This document shows positions 52,183-57,755 of a stretch of DNA of 57,755 nucleotides, piece after piece (the first letter of the stretch is position 1; each line of letters opens with the position of its first letter). The translations under genes and the position numbers were made by a program. This stretch comes from Collinsella sp. Its GTDB lineage: Bacteria; Actinomycetota; Coriobacteriia; Coriobacteriales; Coriobacteriaceae. The notes under the pieces are model-generated. The model had not been told where the DNA came from and did not search any database. It saw nothing but the letters and a program-made list of their open reading frames with translations. The DNA is taken from NCBI GenBank assembly GCA_031295725.1, contig JAUMNV010000123.1:1-57755 (forward strand). Reading direction: 5' to 3'.

Positions 52183-53142
52183 CTACTTCCAACGAAGCAG
52201 ATAGCCACCTATATCCAGGCCGGCGCCAAATCCAACGAGGGCGATGGTGTCGTCCTCATTCAGTGCGTCGGTACGTGCCAGCCGGTCAAGCGCAAAGGGA
52301 ATGCAGGCGCTCGAAATGTTGCCGGTCTCGCGTAGCGTTCGAACCACGCGCTCGTCTGGCACGCCGAGACGCTTGACCGCCTGACTCAGGATTCGTTCGT
52401 TAGCCTGATGGAATACAAAATGATCGATGTCTTCGACCGAAATGCCCGCATCGCTCGCAAGCTTATGGACCGTGTCGCAGATGGCGTTGACGCCGAACTT
52501 GAACACGCGGCGACCATTCATGGACAGCACGCTCGCGCTATCTGCGGAGTCCTTAAACGGCGAGGTGCCGACCAGACCGGGAACGCGCAACGTCTCGACG
52601 TCGGGCGCCGTCGAAAGCTCAACGGCAAGGGGGTTGTCTCCCCCAGCCCCTATCACTGCAGCGCCCGCGCCATCGCCAAAGAGCACGCACGTAGCGCGGT
52701 CTGACCAGTCAAGCGCGCGCGTCATCTGCTCGGAGGCAACGACAAGCACATGCTTGGCTCGTCCTCGAGCGATATAGCCCTCGGCGACATCGAGCGCAAA
52801 TACGAAGCCGGCACAAGCCGCCGAAACGTCGAAGGCTGGACATGTGGCACCCAGGCGCTCAGCAACGGCGCACGCTTCGGCAGGAACGAGATGATCGCCC
52901 GTCGTCGTCGAGCAGACGATAAGATCCAGCTGGCTCGCATCGAGTCCGGACGCTTGGAGCGCTTGCTCGCTCGCTGCCACGGCAAGGTCGTCGAGTGACT
53001 CGGCGGTGCACACATGGCGGCTCTTGATTCCCGTACGGGTAAAAATCCACTCATCCGAGGTGTCCAGGAACTCGGACAGCTCGTCGTTGGATACGCTGCG
53101 CTCGGGAAGCGCCGAGCCCGTTCCCAGTATCGTGAAACCCAT
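52183..53142 (-). CDS. fabH: 3-oxoacyl-ACP synthase III FabH
   Basis: The 319-residue initiating condensing enzyme begins MGFTILGTGSALPER at 53142 after AGGAGG. Cys is in VSAACAGFVFALD, His in VFHQANERIL, Asn in RETGNISSACIP. It is the first gene of the ten-gene leftward fab/acc operon, which runs in the streptococcal order with fabT missing. Confidence 0.97.
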   Translation of the reverse strand: MGFTILGTGSALPERSVSNDELSEFLDTSDEWIFTRTGIKSRHVCTAESLDDLAVAASEQALQASGLDASQLDLIVCSTTTGDHLVPAEACAVAERLGATCPAFDVSAACAGFVFALDVAEGYIARGRAKHVLVVASEQMTRALDWSDRATCVLFGDGAGAAVIGAGGDNPLAVELSTAPDVETLRVPGLVGTSPFKDSADSASVLSMNGRRVFKFGVNAICDTVHKLASDAGISVEDIDHFVFHQANERILSQAVKRLGVPDERVVRTLRETGNISSACIPFALDRLARTDALNEDDTIALVGFGAGLDIGGYLLRWK

Positions 53143-53159
53143 CACTAACCTCCTTTGCG

Positions 53160-53225
53160 TTGTTGACGTGTTTACATCGACCAAGAGAGGATAGCGCATT
53201 TCAGTCATTGTTGACGTGTTAACAT
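53160..53225. promoter_or_regulatory. Direct-repeat operators upstream of fabH/birA
   Basis: TTGTTGACGTGTTTACAT (53160-53177) and TTGTTGACGTGTTAACAT (53208-53225) differ at one base and are 48 bp apart. Each has an imperfect GTTgACGTGTtAAC dyad. They sit between divergent fabH and birA and are good candidates for a fatty-acid-responsive repressor site; no repressor gene is in the window. Confidence 0.7.
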
Positions 53226-53318
53226 TAAATTGTCCAAATGCGACAAAGGCTTCACATTGTGTCTGCCTCACGACACCATTGCGTTATTCACTTATTCATT
53301 AAGGAGGTAGCAGCCGCT

Positions 53319-54095
53319 ATGGATGCCCAATTTACGATAGTCGACGTAACCGGATCGACTAACGATGACCTGCTCGAAGCAGGAAAACAAGGAGCGCCGC
53401 ACGGCACAGGACTTGCCGCCCGGGCTCAGACAGCAGGACGCGGCCGGCGCGGCCACAAGTGGGATTCAACCGCCGGCAACCTATTGCTTTCGATTGTCCT
53501 GCGTCCATGCGTTAATCCTGCAAAGTACTCTGGTCTTGCCGCCGTCAGCGGCCTAGCGGTGCTCGAGGCGCTCGAAAAGCAGGGTCTTTCTAACGAGATC
53601 GGCCTTAAATGGCCCAACGACCTCGTCGCGCGAGGGCGCAAACTCGGCGGCATTCTGGTCGAAGCCGCACGCGATAACGAAGGCAAGCCTTTCGCCGTCT
53701 GCGGCATTGGCGTCAATGTGAACTATGTGCCTTCGGAGGTTCCCGATGGCGGCCTGGCGGCAATTGCCCTCTCAGACCTCAACGAGAATGTTCCCGCCGT
53801 CGATGTGCTGCTCAAGGAGGTCTATTACACCGTCGTAAACGCTGTGGACGCGTGGGCAGATCTGCTCGACGCCATGAAAGAAAACACTGGACCGCTCGCG
53901 CCCGTCCACGGCGAATATGTCACTCACCTCAATTGGATCGGAGAGCACGTTATCGCCCGTTCCCCTGCCGGTGACGAGCTGGCACGCGGCATCTTTAAAA
54001 CCGTCGATGCCTTTGGTCGCGCATGTATCGAAACGGAAGGCGGCTTGCGATCCTTCCATTTTGAGGAGGCATCGCTGCGTCCCTTGAGCGAATAG
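53319..54095 (+). CDS. birA: Biotin-[acetyl-CoA carboxylase] ligase, monofunctional
   Basis: The 258-residue class I ligase activates biotin as biotinyl-AMP and attaches it to AccB. TGSTNDDLL, AGRGRRGHKW (adenylate loop) and LKWPNDLV are present. There is no N-terminal DNA-binding domain, so it cannot act as the biotin repressor. The ATG at 53319 has AAGGAGG 11 bases upstream. It is divergent from the fab/acc operon that encodes its substrate. Confidence 0.95.
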   Translation: MDAQFTIVDVTGSTNDDLLEAGKQGAPHGTGLAARAQTAGRGRRGHKWDSTAGNLLLSIVLRPCVNPAKYSGLAAVSGLAVLEALEKQGLSNEIGLKWPNDLVARGRKLGGILVEAARDNEGKPFAVCGIGVNVNYVPSEVPDGGLAAIALSDLNENVPAVDVLLKEVYYTVVNAVDAWADLLDAMKENTGPLAPVHGEYVTHLNWIGEHVIARSPAGDELARGIFKTVDAFGRACIETEGGLRSFHFEEASLRPLSE

Positions 54096-54156
54096 GGCGC
54101 TGCAGCCACCTACTCGGCAGCAATGCCCGGCAGTCCAAACCATTATTCAAAACAAA

Positions 54157-54189
54157 AGAGCCCCGCTACCAACATGGCAGCGGGGCTCT
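54157..54189. terminator. Terminator between birA and rpsJ
   Basis: AGAGCCCCGCT (54157-54167) and AGCGGGGCTCT (54179-54189) form an 11-bp stem. Leftward it continues TTTTG, ending the rpsL-rpsG-fusA-rpsJ operon; it may also stop birA. Confidence 0.88.
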
Positions 54190-54210
54190 GTAAGCTATGA
54201 GCGATATCGC

Positions 54211-54519
54211 TTAGAGCTTGATGTCGATGTCGACGCCAGCGGGGAGGTCGAGACGCATGAGCGAATCAACGGTGCCCGAGGTGGGGTCGAGGATGTCGAT
54301 GAGGCGCTTGTGAGTGCGCATCTCAAACTGCTCACGGGAGTCCTTGTTCACGTGCGGCGAGCGGATAACCGTGTACAGGTTGCGCTCGGTGGGCAGGGGG
54401 ACAGGACCGGAAACGCGAGCGCCGGTCTTCTGAGCGGTCTCGACGATGAGCTTCGCGGACTGATCGACGACCTCGTGATCATAGCCCTTGAGGCGAATGC
54501 GGATCTTCTGGGTAGCCAA
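54211..54519 (-). CDS. rpsJ: 30S ribosomal protein S10
   Basis: The 102-residue protein shows KIRIRLKGYDHEVVDQSAK and GPVPLPTERN. It ends the str-type operon here and is separated from rplC by about 14 kb; tuf is absent between fusA and rpsJ. Confidence 0.98.
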   Translation of the reverse strand: MATQKIRIRLKGYDHEVVDQSAKLIVETAQKTGARVSGPVPLPTERNLYTVIRSPHVNKDSREQFEMRTHKRLIDILDPTSGTVDSLMRLDLPAGVDIDIKL

Positions 54520-54579
54520 CTTAAACCTCCAAAGAGTGCGAGAGATGTTCTCGCGGATTACGTAACAGGGAGCTCGAAC

Positions 54580-56679
54580 TTAGGCGTTCTTGCTCATGAC
54601 CTCGTCCACGATGGACTTGGGCGCGGGCTCATAAGAGTCGAACTGCATCGTGTAGGATGCACGGCCCTGGGTCTGGGAGCGAAGGTCGGTAGCGTAACCG
54701 AACATCTCGCCCAGCGGCACCTTGGCACGGATGAGCTTGCTGTTCTTGCGATCCTCCATGCCCTCGATCTTGCCGCGGCGACCGGAGAGGTTGCCCATAA
54801 CGTCGCCCATGTACTGCTCGGGGGTCTCGACCTCGACAGCCATGATCGGCTCGAGCAGCTGCGGATCGGACTTCTTGAGGGCGTCCTTGATAGCCATGGA
54901 ACCGGCGATCTTAAAGGCGGCCTCGGAGGAGTCGACCTCGTGGTAAGAACCATCGAACAGGGTGACCTTGACGTCGAGGACCGGGAAGCCGGCGATAACA
55001 CCGGTGTTCAGGGCCTCCTGGATGCCCTTGTCGATGGACGGGATGTACTCCTTGGGCACGACGCCGCCGACGATAGCGTTGACGAACTCGTAGCCGAAGC
55101 CCTCCTCCATCTTCTCGAGCTTGATGACGGCGTGACCGTACTGACCGCGACCACCGGACTGACGGACGAACTTGCCCTCAGCCTTCTCGACGTCGTGACC
55201 AGCGGTCTCGCGGTAGGCAACCTGGGGCTTACCAACGTTAGCGTCAACCTTGAACTCGCGGAGCAGACGGTCGACGATGATCTCGAGGTGCAGCTCGCCC
55301 ATGCCGGCGATGATGGTCTGGCCGGTCTCGTGGTTGGTGGACACCTGGAAGGTCGGGTCCTCCTCGGCGAGCTTGGTCAGAGCCAGGGACATCTTGTCCT
55401 GCTCGGCCTTGGTCTTGGGCTCGATGGCAACGTCGATAACGGGCTTAGCGAACTCGATCTTCTCGAGGACGATCTCCTTGCCCTCTTCGCACAGGGTGTC
55501 ACCGGTGGTGGAGTTCTTGAAGCCGACGCAAGCGACGATGTCGCCGGCGGCAGCGTCGTCACGGTCGATACGCTCGGCGGCGTTCATCTCGAGGATGCGG
55601 CCGAGGCGCTCGCGCTGACCGTTGGAAGCGTTGATCACGTAGGAGCCGGACTCGGCACGGCCGGAGTAAACGCGGACGTAGGTGAGCTTACCGACGAACG
55701 GGTCGGTCATGATCTTGAAAACCAGGCCGGAGAAGGGCTCGTCGAAGGAAGGATGACGCTCGATCTCCTCGCCGGTGTCCGGATCGGTACCGGTGACGGC
55801 CTCGACGTCGAGCGGGCTGGGCAGGTAGTCGACGACAGCGTCGAGCAGCTCCTGGACGCCCTTGTTCTTGTAGGCGGAGCCCACGAAGACGAGGTTGAGC
55901 TCGTTGGCCAGAACGCCCTTGCGCAGAGCAGCCTTGAGCTCCTCGACGGTGAAGTCCTCCTCCATGAGGATCTTCTCCATGAGCTCGTCGTCAAAGCTGG
56001 CAGCAGCGTCGAGGAGCTCCTCGCGCTTGGTGGCAGCGATGTCGGCGAACTCAGCCGGGATCTCGTCCATCGGCTCGGGGTAGGTCATACCCTTCTCGTC
56101 GGCCTTGAAGTCCCATGCAGTCATGGTGACCAGGTCGATGACGCCCCAGAAGTTGTCCTCGGCGCCCATCGGGACCTGAGCGGCCACGGCGTTAGCGTCG
56201 AGACGATCCTTCATGGTCTCGATAGCGTTGAAGAAGTCAGCGCCCACGCGGTCATACTTGTTGATGAAGGCGATGCGGGGGACGTTGAAGGTAGAAGCCT
56301 GACGCCAAACGGTCTCAGACTGGGGCTGAACGCCGGCAACGGCGTCGAAGACGGCGACAGCGCCATCGAGGACGCGCAGGCAGCGCTCGACCTCGGCGGT
56401 GAAGTCAACGTGGCCCGGGGTGTCGATGATCTGGATGCGGTAGTCCTTACCGTCCTTGTTCCAGAAGCACGTGGTAGCAGCGGAGGTAATGGTTACGCCG
56501 CGCTCCTGCTCCTGAACCATCCAGTCCATGGTGGCAGCGCCCTCATGGACCTCACCGATCTTGTGGGTCTTACCGGTGTAGTAAAGAATACGCTCGGTCG
56601 TGGTGGTCTTACCGGCATCGATGTGGGCCATGATGCCGATGTTACGGGTATCGGAAAGCTTGTACTTAGGCTTAGCCAT
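54580..56679 (-). CDS. fusA: Elongation factor G
   Basis: The 699-residue translocation GTPase has G1 AHIDAGKTTTTE, G3 DTPGHVDFT and G4 NKYDRVGAD (the variable position is usually methionine in NKMD). Domains II-V follow, ending with RAKVPLGEMFGYATDLRS. Confidence 0.98.
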   Translation of the reverse strand: MAKPKYKLSDTRNIGIMAHIDAGKTTTTERILYYTGKTHKIGEVHEGAATMDWMVQEQERGVTITSAATTCFWNKDGKDYRIQIIDTPGHVDFTAEVERCLRVLDGAVAVFDAVAGVQPQSETVWRQASTFNVPRIAFINKYDRVGADFFNAIETMKDRLDANAVAAQVPMGAEDNFWGVIDLVTMTAWDFKADEKGMTYPEPMDEIPAEFADIAATKREELLDAAASFDDELMEKILMEEDFTVEELKAALRKGVLANELNLVFVGSAYKNKGVQELLDAVVDYLPSPLDVEAVTGTDPDTGEEIERHPSFDEPFSGLVFKIMTDPFVGKLTYVRVYSGRAESGSYVINASNGQRERLGRILEMNAAERIDRDDAAAGDIVACVGFKNSTTGDTLCEEGKEIVLEKIEFAKPVIDVAIEPKTKAEQDKMSLALTKLAEEDPTFQVSTNHETGQTIIAGMGELHLEIIVDRLLREFKVDANVGKPQVAYRETAGHDVEKAEGKFVRQSGGRGQYGHAVIKLEKMEEGFGYEFVNAIVGGVVPKEYIPSIDKGIQEALNTGVIAGFPVLDVKVTLFDGSYHEVDSSEAAFKIAGSMAIKDALKKSDPQLLEPIMAVEVETPEQYMGDVMGNLSGRRGKIEGMEDRKNSKLIRAKVPLGEMFGYATDLRSQTQGRASYTMQFDSYEPAPKSIVDEVMSKNA

Positions 56680-56698
56680 GTTAGTTCCTTACCTTAAC

Positions 56699-57172
56699 TT
56701 ACCAACGATAGTGAGAGAACGCGCGGTTGGCCTCGGCCATCTTGAAGACGTCCTCACGCTTCTTGACGGAAGCGCCCAGGCCGTTGGAAGCGTCGAGGAT
56801 CTCGTTGGCGAGACGCTCGGCCATGGTCTTCTCCTTGCGAGCGCGGGAGAAGTTGACGATCCAGCGGATACCCAGAGCGGTGGAACGACGGGAGTTGACC
56901 TCCATCGGGACCTGATAGGTAGCGCCACCGACACGCTTGGGCTTAACCTCGAGCGTGGGCTTGACGTTGTCCATAGCCTTCTTGAAGGTAGCGAGAGCGT
57001 CGCCACCCTCGGACTTCTCGGCAACGATCCCGAAAGCGGTGTAAACGATGCGCTCAGCGGTGGCCTTCTTGCCGTCAAGAAGGACCTTGTTGATGAGCTG
57101 AGTCACCAGGCGGTTGTTGTAAACGGCGTCAGGCTGAACCTCACGACGATTAGCTGCTGCACGACGCGGCAT
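56699..57172 (-). CDS. rpsG: 30S ribosomal protein S7
   Basis: The 157-residue assembly protein begins MPRRAAANRREVQPDAVYNN and has PMEVNSRRSTALGIRWIV. It is in standard order between rpsL and fusA. Confidence 0.98.
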   Translation of the reverse strand: MPRRAAANRREVQPDAVYNNRLVTQLINKVLLDGKKATAERIVYTAFGIVAEKSEGGDALATFKKAMDNVKPTLEVKPKRVGGATYQVPMEVNSRRSTALGIRWIVNFSRARKEKTMAERLANEILDASNGLGASVKKREDVFKMAEANRAFSHYRW

Positions 57173-57245
57173 GTGAAATCTCCTTAAGTGTCTACCGTGC
57201 GGCGCTTAGGCGGCACACGGCGAAAGTATCAAAACGTTATCTGGC

Positions 57246-57623
57246 TTATTTGGCCTTGGGGCGCTTAGCACCGTACTTGGAACGGGCCTGCATACGGTTC
57301 TGGACCGGAGCAGCGTCGTAGGCGCCACGGATGACGTGATAACGGACACCAGGGAGGTCACGGACACGGCCGCCACGGACGAGCACGATGGAGTGCTCCT
57401 GCAGGTTGTGGCCCTCACCCGGGATGTAAGCAGTAACTTCGATGCCGTTGACGAGGCGAACACGGGCAACCTTACGAAGAGCCGAGTTCGGCTTCTTGGG
57501 GCTCGTGGTGAAGACGCGGGTGCACACGCCGCGCTTCTGGGAGTTGTGCTGCAGAGCAGCGTTCTTGGACTTCTTGGGCACGGAACGACGGCCCTGGCGA
57601 ACCAGCTGGTTAATAGTAGGCAA
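57246..57623 (-). CDS. rpsL: 30S ribosomal protein S12
   Basis: The 125-residue decoding-centre protein begins PTINQLVRQGRR after a TTG start codon at 57623, supported by AGAAGGAG six bases upstream. TSPKKPNSALRKVARV contains the wild-type lysine of the streptomycin site, and GVRYHVIRGAYDAAPV the second loop. Confidence 0.97.
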   Translation of the reverse strand: MPTINQLVRQGRRSVPKKSKNAALQHNSQKRGVCTRVFTTSPKKPNSALRKVARVRLVNGIEVTAYIPGEGHNLQEHSIVLVRGGRVRDLPGVRYHVIRGAYDAAPVQNRMQARSKYGAKRPKAK

Positions 57624-57716
57624 AGCGTACTCCTTCTCGAATGATTCCAGCTTTCTGTAAAGTGCAACGGCTTGAATCGAGGGGTCAGCATCCCCCTACG
57701 AAACACGCAGTTCGAT

Positions 57717-57745
57717 AGGATACGTGCCGTTAGCTGTGCCGTCAA
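57717..57745 (-). promoter_or_regulatory. Promoter of the rpsL operon
   Basis: On the minus strand TTGACG (57740-57745) and TATCCT (57717-57722) are spaced by exactly 17 bases. Start near 57710 gives an about 87-base leader with a GGGG/CCCC hairpin (57681-57696). Confidence 0.75.
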
Positions 57746-57755
57746 CAGACCACGC

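Noticed and set aside
53319..54095. BirA as the biotin-operon repressor
   Set aside because: The protein starts directly at the catalytic domain and lacks the winged helix.
54310..56697. A 795-codon open frame opposite fusA, and similar long antisense frames opposite ygeY, dpaL, xdhD, ygfK and accC
   Set aside because: These are mirror effects of high-GC third positions in well-identified genes; compositions are Val/Leu/Gly/Asp/His-rich and there are no ribosome sites.
57246..57623. Streptomycin-resistance allele of rpsL
   Set aside because: The TSPKKPNSALRK segment keeps the wild-type lysine.
1..57755. tRNA or rRNA genes
   Set aside because: No tRNA cloverleaf with a TTCGANNC arm or rRNA segment was recognised on either strand.

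Overview
The window looks like chromosomal DNA of a GC-rich gut actinomycete of class Coriobacteriia, most likely a Collinsella. That placement is inferred from the overall gene set and from remembered similarity, not from a search. Supporting signs are a Gram-positive-type fab/acc operon with FabK, a fused AccD-AccA, an anaerobic purine-degradation gene set, and many short GGGAC-containing hairpins between genes.

Region 1 (1-28.6 kb) is a purine/urate-degradation locus in two blocks, both transcribed leftward: dpaL-ygeY-ygeW (1-4.1 kb) and permease-ssnA-ygfK-polyferredoxin-xdhD (17.7-27.1 kb). Each block is preceded by a divergent YheO/DauR-type regulator (4345 and 27456). A ridA gene at 28.2 kb fits the pathway, because DpaL releases 2-aminoacrylate, the toxic enamine that RidA hydrolyses.

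Region 2 (5.1-17.6 kb) separates the two blocks and behaves like a defence or accessory islet. It holds a tail-anchored-looking low-complexity membrane protein, a small unknown protein, and a restriction-modification system (XRE control protein, putative endonuclease, divergent C5-cytosine methyltransferase). It also holds a degraded remnant gene, an unknown 411-aa protein between a truncated and a full copy of a DEDDh exonuclease gene, and a 41-aa hydrophobic/basic peptide with features of a type I toxin. An AAA/DUF234 ATPase, a 56-bp perfect palindrome and an AbiEi-like protein follow. Three highly regular arrays of alternating inverted 15-mers (14069, 15843, 17344) lie in the gaps.

Region 3 (29-34 kb) has a U32/RlhA-like protein, an RluA-family pseudouridine synthase, and a Gfo/Idh oxidoreductase with a DeoR regulator.

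Region 4 (34.5-57.7 kb) is a str/S10 ribosomal cluster in unusual pieces: rpsL-rpsG-fusA-rpsJ at the right end and rplC to rplX at 34.5-40.3 kb. Between them lie birA, a complete leftward fatty-acid operon (fabH-acpP-fabK-fabD-fabG-fabF-accB-fabZ-accC-accDA), a lone PTS EIIC, a CDF exporter and a histidine phosphatase. The cluster also stops after rplX with a strong terminator, so rplE onward are elsewhere.

The best candidates for undescribed biology are the dyad arrays, the small-peptide/antisense-RNA locus, and the restriction-modification/unknown-gene islet.
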